DNA of 13,861 nucleotides from an uncultured Flavobacteriales bacterium (GCA_913052515.1 CAJXFJ010000008.1:1-13861), one strand, 5' to 3'; positions 6,164 to 13,861 are shown, numbered from the stretch's first letter. The notes: generated by a model not told the origin, from the sequence alone. A program made the numbers and translations.

Positions 6164-8314
6164 ATGCAAGTAGAAAAATTTAAGTATGACAATAAGATTG
6201 TAAAGCTATTTGCTTACGCAACAGTCTTTTGGGGAGTAATTGGAATGTTGGTTGGCTTACTGGTAGCCTTTCAATTTATTTTTCCTTCCTTGAGTTTTAA
6301 TCTAGAATACACCACTTTCGGTAGAGTTAGACCATTGCATACCAATGCAGTCATTTTTGCTTTTGTAGGAAATGGAATTTTTGCCGGAGTTTATTATTCG
6401 CTTCAGCGATTGCTAAAAGCCAGAATGTACAGTGATCTATTAAGCAAAATCAACTTTTGGGGTTGGCAGTTAATTATTGTTTCGGCAGCCATAACACTAC
6501 CATTAGGCTATACAACATCAAAAGAGTACGCAGAACTAGAATGGCCCATAGATATTGCTATAGCCTTGATTTGGGTGGTATTTGGTTGGAATATGTTTGC
6601 CACCATTCTAAAACGTAGAGAACGTCACTTGTACGTTGCCATTTGGTTCTACATTGCCACTTTTGTTACGGTTGCAGTTTTACATATTGTAAACTCCTTT
6701 GAACTTCCGGTTACATTCATGAAAAGTTATTCTTGGTATGCTGGAGTTCAAGATGCCTTGGTTCAATGGTGGTACGGGCACAATGCTGTTGCCTTTTTCC
6801 TTACTACTCCATACTTGGGGTTGATGTACTACTTTGTACCAAAGGCTGCAAATCGTCCTGTTTTCTCTTATCGATTATCGATTATTCACTTCTGGGCATT
6901 AATCTTCTTATACATTTGGGCAGGACCTCATCACTTATTGTATACCGCCCTGCCTGATTGGGCTCAGTCTTTAGGAACAGTATTTTCTGTGATGCTAATT
7001 GCTCCTTCTTGGGGTGGTATGATTAATGGACTTTTAACCCTAAGAGGTGCTTGGGATAAAGTTCGCGACAGCGCTGTATTGAAGTTTATGGTTGTTGCTA
7101 TTACGGCTTATGGTATGTCAACCTTTGAAGGCCCCATGCTTTCGTTGAAAAACGTAAACGCCATTGCTCACTTTACCGATTGGATTGTGGCTCACGTACA
7201 TGTTGGAGCACTTGGTTGGAATGGATTTTTGACTTTTGGTATGCTGTATTACTTATGGCCAAAGCTTTTCCAAACTAAATTGTGGTCTGTTAAGTTGGCC
7301 AATTTCCACTTCTGGATTGGCACTTTAGGAATCTTATTTTATGCCATTCCGCTTTACTGGGCAGGTTTTACACAAAGTCAAATGTGGAATGACTTTACCA
7401 ATGAAGGTTTCTTAAAATACCCGAACTTCTTAGAAACGGTTACTAACATTATACCTATGTATGCTTACCGCGCAATTGGTGGTTTGCTATATTATGTTGG
7501 GGTAATTGTAATGGTTGTAAACTTGGTTCAAACCGCTAAATCTGGGGTGTTCTTAGCAGAAGAGGAAGCAGAAGCAGCACCATTAAAGAAACTAAGTGCA
7601 AACTATAAAGATGAGCACTGGCACAGATGGTTTGAAAGAAAACCAACCCAAATGCTAATTGGATCTTTAGTCGTGATTTTAATTGGTGGAGTAATTGAAA
7701 TGGTGCCAACCTTCTTGGTAAAATCAAATGTACCAACCATAGCCAGTGTTAAGCCTTATACTCCTCTTGAGTTGATTGGTCGAGATATTTACATTAAAGA
7801 AGGCTGTAACAACTGCCACAGTCAAATGATTCGCCCTTTCCGTTCTGAAACTGAGCGATATGGAGAATATTCTAAAGCTGGAGAGTTTGTTTACGATCAC
7901 CCATTTTTATGGGGTTCAAAGCGTACAGGACCAGACTTGGCAAGAGAAGGTTCTGCTAAGTTGAAAAAACCAAACTCTTGGCATTTCAAACACATGTATG
8001 ACCCACGAAGTGTATCTCCAGGTTCTATCATGCCGCCATATCCTTGGTTGCTCGATAAAAGCTATGATACTACGGTAACAGCTGCTAAAATAAGAGCTAT
8101 GATTACACTAGGAGTTCCTTACGAAGAGGATTACCCTGAAAAAGCAAATGCAGATGTTGAAAAACAAGCCAATGAAATTGTAGAAGAAATGCGAGGTACA
8201 CTTGAAGAAGAAGGCTTTGAAGTTGCGGCAGACCGCGAAATTGTAGCTCTAATTGCTTATTTACAAAGACTAGGGGTAGATATTGAGAAGGGAAATCAAA
8301 CTGCCGAAAACTAA
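6164..8314 (+). CDS. ccoNO: cbb3 cytochrome c oxidase, fused subunits I/II (CcoN-CcoO)
   Basis: One 716-residue polypeptide joins both subunits of the catalytic core, which reduces O2 to water and pumps protons. The CcoN part (about 1-460) has some 12 membrane helices. By match to the Pseudomonas stutzeri enzyme, the ligands are H59 and H346 (low-spin haem b), H206, H256 and H257 (CuB; WYGHNA and GPHHLLY) and H344 (haem b3; AHVHVG). Y250 matches the Tyr cross-linked to a CuB His. A charged linker (about 462-492, EEEAEAAP...HWHRWFERK) leads to the CcoO part: membrane anchor about 495-515, haem c site CNNCH (548-552) and probable axial Met M623 in SIMPPYPW. All key residues are intact and there is no sign of a frameshift join. 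Such fusions are known in Bacteroidota. Start ATG 6164. Confidence 0.96.
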   Translation: MQVEKFKYDNKIVKLFAYATVFWGVIGMLVGLLVAFQFIFPSLSFNLEYTTFGRVRPLHTNAVIFAFVGNGIFAGVYYSLQRLLKARMYSDLLSKINFWGWQLIIVSAAITLPLGYTTSKEYAELEWPIDIAIALIWVVFGWNMFATILKRRERHLYVAIWFYIATFVTVAVLHIVNSFELPVTFMKSYSWYAGVQDALVQWWYGHNAVAFFLTTPYLGLMYYFVPKAANRPVFSYRLSIIHFWALIFLYIWAGPHHLLYTALPDWAQSLGTVFSVMLIAPSWGGMINGLLTLRGAWDKVRDSAVLKFMVVAITAYGMSTFEGPMLSLKNVNAIAHFTDWIVAHVHVGALGWNGFLTFGMLYYLWPKLFQTKLWSVKLANFHFWIGTLGILFYAIPLYWAGFTQSQMWNDFTNEGFLKYPNFLETVTNIIPMYAYRAIGGLLYYVGVIVMVVNLVQTAKSGVFLAEEEAEAAPLKKLSANYKDEHWHRWFERKPTQMLIGSLVVILIGGVIEMVPTFLVKSNVPTIASVKPYTPLELIGRDIYIKEGCNNCHSQMIRPFRSETERYGEYSKAGEFVYDHPFLWGSKRTGPDLAREGSAKLKKPNSWHFKHMYDPRSVSPGSIMPPYPWLLDKSYDTTVTAAKIRAMITLGVPYEEDYPEKANADVEKQANEIVEEMRGTLEEEGFEVAADREIVALIAYLQRLGVDIEKGNQTAEN

Positions 8315-8320
8315 TACGCT

Positions 8321-8518
8321 ATGTTAAAATTTATAAAACACAATATGGAAACGATTGGTGGGGTTGAAATTTTCCCACTCATTTCCTTCCTTATCTTCTT
8401 TGTTTTCTTCATCGGCTTGTTTACTTGGGTCATGAAAATGAAAAAAACAGAGGTAAACATGCTTGCTCAATTACCATTTGAAGATAAAACTCAAGAAAAC
8501 GAAACTACTAACATCTGA
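8321..8518 (+). CDS. ccoQ: cbb3 oxidase small subunit IV (CcoQ/FixQ-like)
   Basis: The 65-residue protein has one membrane helix (about 18-38, IFPLISFLIFFVFFIGLFTW) followed by a short basic segment (MKMKK) and an acidic polar tail. Size, topology and position between ccoNO (six bases upstream) and ccoP (11 bases downstream) identify it as CcoQ, which stabilises the contact between CcoP and the core. Sequence conservation in this family is low, so the call rests mainly on context. M9 at 8345 is an alternative start, but the M1 spacing fits the operon better. Confidence 0.82.
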   Translation: MLKFIKHNMETIGGVEIFPLISFLIFFVFFIGLFTWVMKMKKTEVNMLAQLPFEDKTQENETTNI

Positions 8519-8529
8519 ATACTACGGTT

Positions 8530-9672
8530 ATGAAAAGGAAAATATTAAGTTTAAGTCTGCTGCTAAGTGTTTTGGCACCTTTTGGAGCCATAGCAGGGGA
8601 CAACAGTATAGCCCAAGCAAGTGGAATTTCTGACTTTGCACTTTTAAGTTTAATGCTTGGAATGGTTGTATTACTTCTCCTAATTATTCAAGCGCTTTCA
8701 AATGCAATTAAAAGCATTAGCAAAAGCCAAAAATTAGAAGAAAACATCAAGCCAAATACAACAGTAAAAGCTATTGCAACACTGGCACTACTAGGAACTA
8801 GTTTTAGTGCAAATGCCGCAAACGAAGCAGCTGCTTCTGCTCCTTTTGTATTTGACAATACCTTGTTTTGGATTCTAACAGGATTAATTGTCACCTTGGC
8901 ATTCGTTATTTTAATTCTATTCAGAGCACTTCAAACTTTAATCAAACTACAATTAGGGGTTGAAGAAGAAGTTGAAGAAAAGAAGGTTGACATATTTGAA
9001 AGCTTAAGCCTAACAGATAATGTTCCAATTGAAGAAGAAGATTCTGTTATGCTTGACCACGATTATGATGGTATTAAAGAGCTTGACAACAACTTACCAC
9101 CATGGTGGGTATATATGTTTTATGCTACAATCATATTCTCTGTTGTTTACATCGTTCGTTTCCACATTACAGGTAGCGGACAATTAAGTCATGAAGAATA
9201 CATGGCTGAAATGGATGCTGCGGTAGCTGAAAAAGCTGAAATGATGGCGAATGCTACCGAAAGCATTACTGAGGACAATGTTGTCTTTTTAGTAGATGCT
9301 CCAACCATTGAAAAAGGGGCTGCTATTTTCCAAGGAAATTGTGCTACGTGCCACGGTCAATTAGGCGAAGGTGGCGCAGGACCAAACTTAACGGATGAGT
9401 ATTGGATTCATGGTGGAAGCATTAACAGCATTTTTAAAACCATCAAGTATGGCGTTCCTGCTAAAGGCATGATTGCTTGGCAAAGCCAGTTTAGCCCAAA
9501 ACAAATGCAACAAGTAGCTTCATACATCAAAACGCTAAAAGGAACAAATCCGCCTAACGGAAAAGCACCTCAAGGCGAAATATATGTGGAAGAAATTCCT
9601 GCAGCAGAAGGAGATACGCTTGTAAAAGAAGAAAATGACACCATGACGGTTGTTGTTGAAATGGATAAATAA
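8530..9672 (+). CDS. ccoP: cbb3 oxidase subunit III, monohaem c-type (CcoP/FixP)
   Basis: CcoP passes electrons from donor cytochromes to CcoO. The 380-residue protein carries the FixP_N segment DGIKELDNNLPPWWVYMFYA (180-199) with its membrane helix to about 208. A periplasmic cytochrome c domain follows with CATCH (271-275) and probable axial Met M314 (KGMIAW). Only one CxxCH is present, unlike the dihaem CcoP of Proteobacteria. The N-terminus has extra parts: a signal-like segment (1-22, ending AIAG), a helix at 36-60, a second signal-like segment (79-97, ending SANAAN), a helix at 111-138 and an acidic linker 144-176. The tail (340-380) is acidic and Thr/Val-rich. ccoG begins 14 bases after it. 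Confidence 0.93.
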   Translation: MKRKILSLSLLLSVLAPFGAIAGDNSIAQASGISDFALLSLMLGMVVLLLLIIQALSNAIKSISKSQKLEENIKPNTTVKAIATLALLGTSFSANAANEAAASAPFVFDNTLFWILTGLIVTLAFVILILFRALQTLIKLQLGVEEEVEEKKVDIFESLSLTDNVPIEEEDSVMLDHDYDGIKELDNNLPPWWVYMFYATIIFSVVYIVRFHITGSGQLSHEEYMAEMDAAVAEKAEMMANATESITEDNVVFLVDAPTIEKGAAIFQGNCATCHGQLGEGGAGPNLTDEYWIHGGSINSIFKTIKYGVPAKGMIAWQSQFSPKQMQQVASYIKTLKGTNPPNGKAPQGEIYVEEIPAAEGDTLVKEENDTMTVVVEMDK

Positions 9673-9686
9673 AAGTAAAAGCCGCT

Positions 9687-11120
9687 ATGAAAGGGCAAGA
9701 GAAGGAAGAGTACATGGATCAAAGCTTTCGTGATTCTATTGGAACAATAGATGACGATGGTAAGCGAAAATGGATTTTTCCTAAAAAGCCGAAAGGAAAT
9801 TACTACAATGCAAGAACATGGGTGAGTTTAGGTTTGCTTGCTGTCTTGTTTAGCGGACCTTTTCTAAGAATTGGCGGTCAACCTCTTTTAATGATAAACA
9901 TTCTAGAAAGAAAGTTTATCGTTTTTGGCCAAGTCTTTTGGCCACAAGACTTCTACATTTTTGTATTGGTCATGTTATCTGGTGTTCTTTTCATTGTTTT
10001 GTTTACGGTTGTTTTTGGAAGACTTTTTTGCGGATGGGTTTGTCCCCAAACCATTTTTATGGAAATGGTTTTTCGAAAAATTGAATATTGGATAGATGGA
10101 GACTTTAAGCATCAAAAACGATTAAAAGACGCTCCTTGGAATGCGGAAAAAATTAGAAAAAGAGTTTTAAAACACGGGATCTTTTTTGCCATTTCATTTC
10201 TCATCGCAAATACCTTCTTAGCATACATTATCGGTTCTGATGAACTCATAAAAACCATTACCGATAATCCTTTAAACCACATCACTGGACTAGTTTCTAT
10301 TTTAATATTTACCGGTGTTTTTTATTGGGTGTTTAGCTGGTTTAGAGAGCAAGTTTGTTTGGTTGCTTGTCCTTACGGAAGACTACAAGGTGTAATGCTA
10401 GATAGAAATTCTATTGTAGTAGCTTATGATTACATTCGTGGTGAAGTAAGAGGACGATTTAAGAAAACGGAAGACAGAGCAGAAGCAGGTAAAGGAGATT
10501 GTATAGACTGTCATCAATGTGTGGATGTTTGTCCTACGGGAATTGACATTAGAAATGGAACTCAATTGGAATGTGTGAACTGCACAGCCTGTATAGATGC
10601 CTGTGATCATATGATGGAAAGCGTTGGCTTACCCAAAGGTTTGATACGATACGATTCTGAAGAAGGCATTGTAAACAAAAGCAAAAAAATATTTAGTGTA
10701 CGAACCATTGGCTATTCTATTGTTTTGGTCTTGCTTTTAGGCTTAGTTAGCTTCTTATTGGTAAACCGAACAGATGTTGACGCAACCATATTAAAAACTC
10801 CGGGTCAACAGTATCAAAAAAGAGAGAATAACCTAGTTAGTAATTTATACAACTACAAAATCATCAATAAAACATTTGATAGTATTCCAGGTGAAATAAA
10901 GCCCATCGGCATAGAGGGAGTAATAGAGTACATCGGAGGAAAGACCTTTGTCATTCCATCTGAATCTATTGCAGAAGGCTCATTCTTTTTAATCGTTAAC
11001 ATGGAAGAGCTAAGTGAACGAAAGTCTATAATATATTTAGGAGTATATGATGAAAATGGAGAGTTGTTAGACAAAGTAAAAACCTCTTTCCTTGCACCTT
11101 TAAAACGAAAGAAAAAATGA
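9687..11120 (+). CDS. ccoG: cbb3 oxidase accessory protein CcoG (FixG), polyferredoxin
   Basis: CcoG is a membrane Fe-S protein, shown in Rhodobacter to reduce Cu(II) for cbb3 assembly. In this 477-residue copy, membrane helices lie at about 44-62, 88-112, 162-182, 200-218 and 338-358. FCGWVCPQ (C115, C119) and CLVACPYG (C224, C228) flank the middle helices. Two ferredoxin-type clusters have C272, C275, C278, C282 and C296, C299, C302, C306 as ligands. The C-terminal part (about 365-472) is a periplasmic Ig-like FixG_C domain. All expected cysteines are present. The ATG at 9687 is used; M10 is also possible. The stop overlaps the ccoH start as ATGA, indicating translational coupling. Confidence 0.95.
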   Translation: MKGQEKEEYMDQSFRDSIGTIDDDGKRKWIFPKKPKGNYYNARTWVSLGLLAVLFSGPFLRIGGQPLLMINILERKFIVFGQVFWPQDFYIFVLVMLSGVLFIVLFTVVFGRLFCGWVCPQTIFMEMVFRKIEYWIDGDFKHQKRLKDAPWNAEKIRKRVLKHGIFFAISFLIANTFLAYIIGSDELIKTITDNPLNHITGLVSILIFTGVFYWVFSWFREQVCLVACPYGRLQGVMLDRNSIVVAYDYIRGEVRGRFKKTEDRAEAGKGDCIDCHQCVDVCPTGIDIRNGTQLECVNCTACIDACDHMMESVGLPKGLIRYDSEEGIVNKSKKIFSVRTIGYSIVLVLLLGLVSFLLVNRTDVDATILKTPGQQYQKRENNLVSNLYNYKIINKTFDSIPGEIKPIGIEGVIEYIGGKTFVIPSESIAEGSFFLIVNMEELSERKSIIYLGVYDENGELLDKVKTSFLAPLKRKKK

Positions 11121-11554
11121 AGCTGAATTGGGGAACAAAAATAGCATCAGTTTACATTGCGTTTGTAGCATTTATAATTGTAATGGTATACCTGAGCTTT
11201 GGCGAAAAATATGACTTAGTTACAGAAGACTATTATGCGCAAGAGTTAGCTTTTCAAGATAAAATTGATGCAAAAAACAGGTTAGAAAACCTGGAAGAAA
11301 ACCTTCATACAAGTATTGAAAATGAGTATTTAAAAATTGACTTTCCTCATGCCGAAACAACTGAACTAAATGGAAATATACACTGCTTTAGACCGTCAGA
11401 TGAATCCAAAGACTTTGTTGTAAAACTTGAAAATGAAAAAAAAGTAAAAAGAATTCCTTTAAGTCAATTTAGTTCGGGAAAATACCTTTTAAAAATAAGT
11501 TGGGAAGCTGAGAACAAAAAGTTTTACGCTGAAAAAACTATTGTAATACCCTAA
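11117..11554 (+). CDS. ccoH: cbb3 oxidase assembly protein CcoH (FixH family)
   Basis: The 145-residue protein has a short cytoplasmic start, one membrane helix (about 9-27) and then the family hallmark VTEDYYAQELAFQDKIDA (36-53), matching the YY...E..YQ.KID pattern of FixH. A periplasmic beta-rich domain follows (about 65-145). CcoH helps join CcoP with the core complex in other bacteria. It overlaps ccoG by four bases (ATGA) and ends three bases before the next gene. Confidence 0.88.
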   Translation: MKLNWGTKIASVYIAFVAFIIVMVYLSFGEKYDLVTEDYYAQELAFQDKIDAKNRLENLEENLHTSIENEYLKIDFPHAETTELNGNIHCFRPSDESKDFVVKLENEKKVKRIPLSQFSSGKYLLKISWEAENKKFYAEKTIVIP

Positions 11555-11557
11555 AAT

Positions 11558-12253
11558 ATGGAGTTGTGGACCGCATTTTCAATTGGATTATTGGGTAGCC
11601 TACACTGTATTGGAATGTGTGGTCCAATTGCTTTTGCTTTACCGCTAAATCGACAAAATAATTTACAGGCGAGCCTTGGCGGCTTAACCTATAATTTGGG
11701 TCGTTTACTCACTTACTTTCTATTGGGTAGTTTATTTGGGGTATTAGGTTTTGGTTTTGCTTTGGCTGGTATTCAGCAATGGATTTCAATAGTGGTTGGA
11801 GTATTTATGATTTCTACCGTTTTATATAGCTCAGTAAGTCATTCAAAATATTTAGATCTATCGTCATTTAATTTATGGATTGGAAGAGTGAAAGCAGAGC
11901 TAGGAAAACGCTTGGGACGTAAATCCTTTCAAAACTTATTTGCTATTGGCTTATTAAACGGATTATTACCTTGCGGATTGGTTTACTTAGCATTAGCAGG
12001 CGCAACTGCTTCAAAAACAATTCTTGAAGGAGGGTTTTTTATGTTGTTTTTTGGACTAGGAACTCTTCCCGTTATGCTTTCTGTAGCGGTTTACGGAAAT
12101 CAACTAAAACTAAGTCTAATGAAAAAGGGACGTAAACTCATACCTGTGTTTGTTGTTGTCATCGGTAGTTTATTTATCCTTAGAGGCTTAAACCTTGGTG
12201 TTCCTTATTTAAGTCCAAAATTAAACCCTCAAGAGGTGGAGTCTTGTCATTAA
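11558..12253 (+). CDS. DsbD_2/SafE-type membrane protein, probable oxidase or copper assembly factor
   Basis: The 231-residue protein has about six membrane helices. Its two conserved signatures are GSLHCIGMCGP (13-23; C17, C21) in helix 1 and LNGLLPCGLVYLALAGA (133-149; C139) in the middle, plus GLGTLPVM near 167-174. These place it in the DsbD_2 (PF13386) relatives of DsbD/CcdA, often annotated as sulfite exporter TauE/SafE. Proteins of this group regularly follow ccoH in Bacteroidota cbb3 operons, which suggests copper or thiol handling during oxidase assembly rather than sulfite export; this role is inferred. The C-terminus ends CH, a possible metal ligand pair. The stop is one base from the next start. 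Confidence 0.8.
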   Translation: MELWTAFSIGLLGSLHCIGMCGPIAFALPLNRQNNLQASLGGLTYNLGRLLTYFLLGSLFGVLGFGFALAGIQQWISIVVGVFMISTVLYSSVSHSKYLDLSSFNLWIGRVKAELGKRLGRKSFQNLFAIGLLNGLLPCGLVYLALAGATASKTILEGGFFMLFFGLGTLPVMLSVAVYGNQLKLSLMKKGRKLIPVFVVVIGSLFILRGLNLGVPYLSPKLNPQEVESCH

Positions 12254-12254
12254 A

Positions 12255-13514
12255 ATGAAGAAAGTTATGTATTGGAGAGCTTTAAATAGAGAAGAAATAA
12301 ACAACACCATAAACCAAGCATTAGAGCAAAATGCAAGCTATGAAAAAGGTGATGTCATTGGCACCCCTGCAACTTATTTAGACAAAAATGAATTTTATCC
12401 TGATGCAAGCTTCTTAAAGGATGCTCCATTTTTGAGAAGCTTAATTGCAAACCCAAACCACATTGGTTGCCACACTTTAGAAAAAGTGAGTTCTCCCATT
12501 TTTAAAGGTACTCAAGTCATTGAAAAAGAACTCATTGAAATTTGCTCAGAAGAAATATTTAAAGCACCCAAAAGCGCTATAGATGGGTACATAGCAACAG
12601 GAGGTACAGAAGCCAACATTGAGGCACTTTGGATTTATAGAAACTATTTTATTAGGGAATATGGTGCAAAAGCAGAGCAGGTAGGTGTTTTGTTTTCAGA
12701 AGACACTCACTATTCCATTACAAAAGGATGTAATCTGCTGCAAATAACACCTGTACTCCTCAATGTTGACAATAAAACAAGAGAGATTGAATTAGAAAAC
12801 CTTGCAGAAAATATTGCCATAGCAATGGATAAAGGCATAAAATACTTTATCGTTGTCTTAAATGTTTCCACTACTATGTTTGGCTCTGTAGATGACATTG
12901 ATTCAGTTGTCAATATTCTTGATCGCGAAGAAATTGTATTTAAAGTACACCTTGATGCCGCTTTTGGTGGATTTATTTACCCTTTTACAAACAAAGACTC
13001 CAAACACAATTTTAAACACCCAAGAGTGAGTTCCATATCAATTGATGCCCACAAAATGCTTCAGACACCTTATGGAACGGGTATGTTTCTTATTCGAAAA
13101 GGATATATGCAATATGTTACCAACAATTATGCGCAATATGTTCCTGGTTTGGATTACACTTTATGTGGAAGTAGAAGTGGTGCAAACGCAATCGTCATTT
13201 GGATGCTTCTAAAAGCTTATGGTTCTGAAGGGTGGACAAATAAAATGAATGAACTAAACAAGCGAACTGATTTCTTATGCAACAAACTAGATCAACTAGA
13301 AGTTGAATACTTTAGAAACCCATTCATCAACATTGTTGCTATTAAAGCCAACGAAATAAACACTGAATTAGCCAAGAAATATGAATTAGTTGCAGACACT
13401 TACGAACACACTCCATCTTGGTGGAAGATTGTTGTCATGGATCATGTAAGCTACCAAATTCTCGAAAACTTTATCGCTGAATTTGAATCTTATAAACTTG
13501 CAAAAGCTATTTAA
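12255..13514 (+). CDS. Group II PLP-dependent amino acid decarboxylase
   Basis: The 419-residue enzyme belongs to the PF00282 family (glutamate, aspartate, tyrosine and cysteine-sulfinate decarboxylases). Visible sites are TGGTEAN (115-121, phosphate loop), EDTHYS with H152 (ring stacking), HLDAAFGG with D234 (pyridine nitrogen) and SIDAHKM with K267 as the Schiff-base lysine. Size and the AFGGFIYPF and HKM...YGTGMFL segments resemble short MfnA-type archaeal Tyr/Asp decarboxylases more than full-length GadB. The substrate cannot be read from sequence. Cysteine sulfinate is an attractive option, given the cysteine-dioxygenase-like gene in the same island; aspartate (to beta-alanine), glutamate and tyrosine remain possible. 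The ATG at 12255 is one base after the previous stop, so it is co-transcribed with the oxidase assembly genes, an unusual partner. M5 is an alternative start. Confidence 0.87.
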   Translation: MKKVMYWRALNREEINNTINQALEQNASYEKGDVIGTPATYLDKNEFYPDASFLKDAPFLRSLIANPNHIGCHTLEKVSSPIFKGTQVIEKELIEICSEEIFKAPKSAIDGYIATGGTEANIEALWIYRNYFIREYGAKAEQVGVLFSEDTHYSITKGCNLLQITPVLLNVDNKTREIELENLAENIAIAMDKGIKYFIVVLNVSTTMFGSVDDIDSVVNILDREEIVFKVHLDAAFGGFIYPFTNKDSKHNFKHPRVSSISIDAHKMLQTPYGTGMFLIRKGYMQYVTNNYAQYVPGLDYTLCGSRSGANAIVIWMLLKAYGSEGWTNKMNELNKRTDFLCNKLDQLEVEYFRNPFINIVAIKANEINTELAKKYELVADTYEHTPSWWKIVVMDHVSYQILENFIAEFESYKLAKAI

Positions 13515-13861
13515 TTCAGCTTTACTTCAACCCTTCTGTTTTTAGCTCTACCACTTGAGTTTTTGTTATTTGCTGCAGGGCTACTTTCTCCTTTTGACAA
13601 TACTTGAATTCTATTTGCACTAATTCCATGGTTTAACAAATATTGCTTTGCCGATTCTGCTCTTTTCATACCAACTCGTTGATTTACTTCATTAGAGCCA
13701 GTATCGTCTGTATGACCAATCAAGACAATTTTCTTATCGTTGGATTTAAGTTGCTTCAAAAACGAATCGATTTTTTTCTTAGCAGAAGTAGATAAGGATA
13801 CTACGTTATAATCGAAGTACAAGACCATATTATCTTCTTGAAAGCTCGATTTCTTTGGTTT
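13511..13861 (-). CDS. OmpA-family peptidoglycan-binding domain protein (5' part outside window)
   Basis: The frame is open to the right edge, with 11 further codons upstream of the first ATG (13828), so the gene is cut by the window. The visible part is a C-terminal OmpA domain: LYFDYNVVSLSTSAKKKID at its start, then IGHTDDTGSNEVNQ with the conserved HTD, RAESAKQYLLNHGI with the conserved Arg, RIQVLSKGESSPAA and the closing NRRVEV. Such domains bind diaminopimelate in peptidoglycan and anchor outer-membrane proteins or lipoproteins. What precedes the domain is unknown. Its stop overlaps the stop of the convergent decarboxylase gene at TTAA. Confidence 0.85.
   Translation of the reverse strand, partial: KPKKSSFQEDNMVLYFDYNVVSLSTSAKKKIDSFLKQLKSNDKKIVLIGHTDDTGSNEVNQRVGMKRAESAKQYLLNHGISANRIQVLSKGESSPAANNKNSSGRAKNRRVEVKLN

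Noticed and set aside
7560..7640. Possible frameshift or pseudogene joint between the CcoN and CcoO halves
   Set aside because: The frame is continuous through a well-formed linker, and both halves keep all ligands, as expected of the known Bacteroidota fusion.
11558..12253. Reading the TauE/SafE-like protein as a sulfite or taurine-pathway exporter tied to the cysteine dioxygenase and decarboxylase
   Set aside because: Its GSLHCIGMCGP and LLPCGL motifs are those of the DsbD_2 group found after ccoH in cbb3 operons. Position and motifs favour copper or thiol handling, so the sulfur link would be over-reading a database name.

Overview
The window is AT-rich chromosomal DNA from a Bacteroidota bacterium, most likely a marine or freshwater member of the Flavobacteriales. 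Evidence for this is a type IX secretion (T9SS) C-terminal sorting domain, TAnnTTTG-type -7 promoter elements, little sign of Shine-Dalgarno sites, and a CcoN-CcoO fusion oxidase of the type known from this phylum. I saw no tRNA, rRNA, IS element, CRISPR array or phage gene.

Layout. Positions 1-89 (-) hold the first 29 codons of a lipoprotein gene. Then come a secreted T9SS trypsin-like protease (252-1439, +), a TetR-family regulator (1436-2017, -) and an FNR-like oxygen-sensing regulator with all four Fe-S cysteines (2095-2802, -). Divergent from fnr lies the cbb3 cytochrome oxidase island, all on +: ccoI copper P-type ATPase, a cysteine-dioxygenase-like cupin, ccoS (59 codons), the ccoNO fusion, ccoQ, ccoP, ccoG, ccoH, a DsbD_2/SafE-type membrane protein and, one base after it, a group II PLP-dependent decarboxylase (to 13514). 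An OmpA-like domain gene running in from the right edge (-) closes the window.

How the genes work together. CcoNO, CcoQ and CcoP form the high-affinity haem-copper oxidase used at low oxygen. CcoG, CcoH, CcoI, CcoS and probably the DsbD_2 protein build its Cu/haem centre. FNR probably controls the cluster: a 12-bp palindrome TGATAAATATCA occurs identically before the cupin gene and before ccoS, each exactly 27 bases ahead of the TTTG of a -7 element (a class II activator geometry). A one-mismatch copy sits in the fnr/ccoI intergenic region, where it may instead govern fnr itself.

Less ordinary points: (1) a cysteine-dioxygenase-like gene and a PLP decarboxylase are built into the cbb3 locus, suggesting a possible cysteine-to-hypotaurine or related route under oxygen control; (2) that dioxygenase appears to have a Tyr at one iron-ligand His position and a His at the catalytic Tyr position; (3) the ccoI coding frame extends upstream of any ATG/GTG/TTG, with ATC as the best-placed candidate start; (4) CcoP has one haem c site and a twice-repeated signal-like/membrane-segment layout at its N-terminus. 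Nothing seen amounts to a wholly new system. The strongest lead is the FNR-box-linked sulfur-amino-acid genes in the oxidase island.
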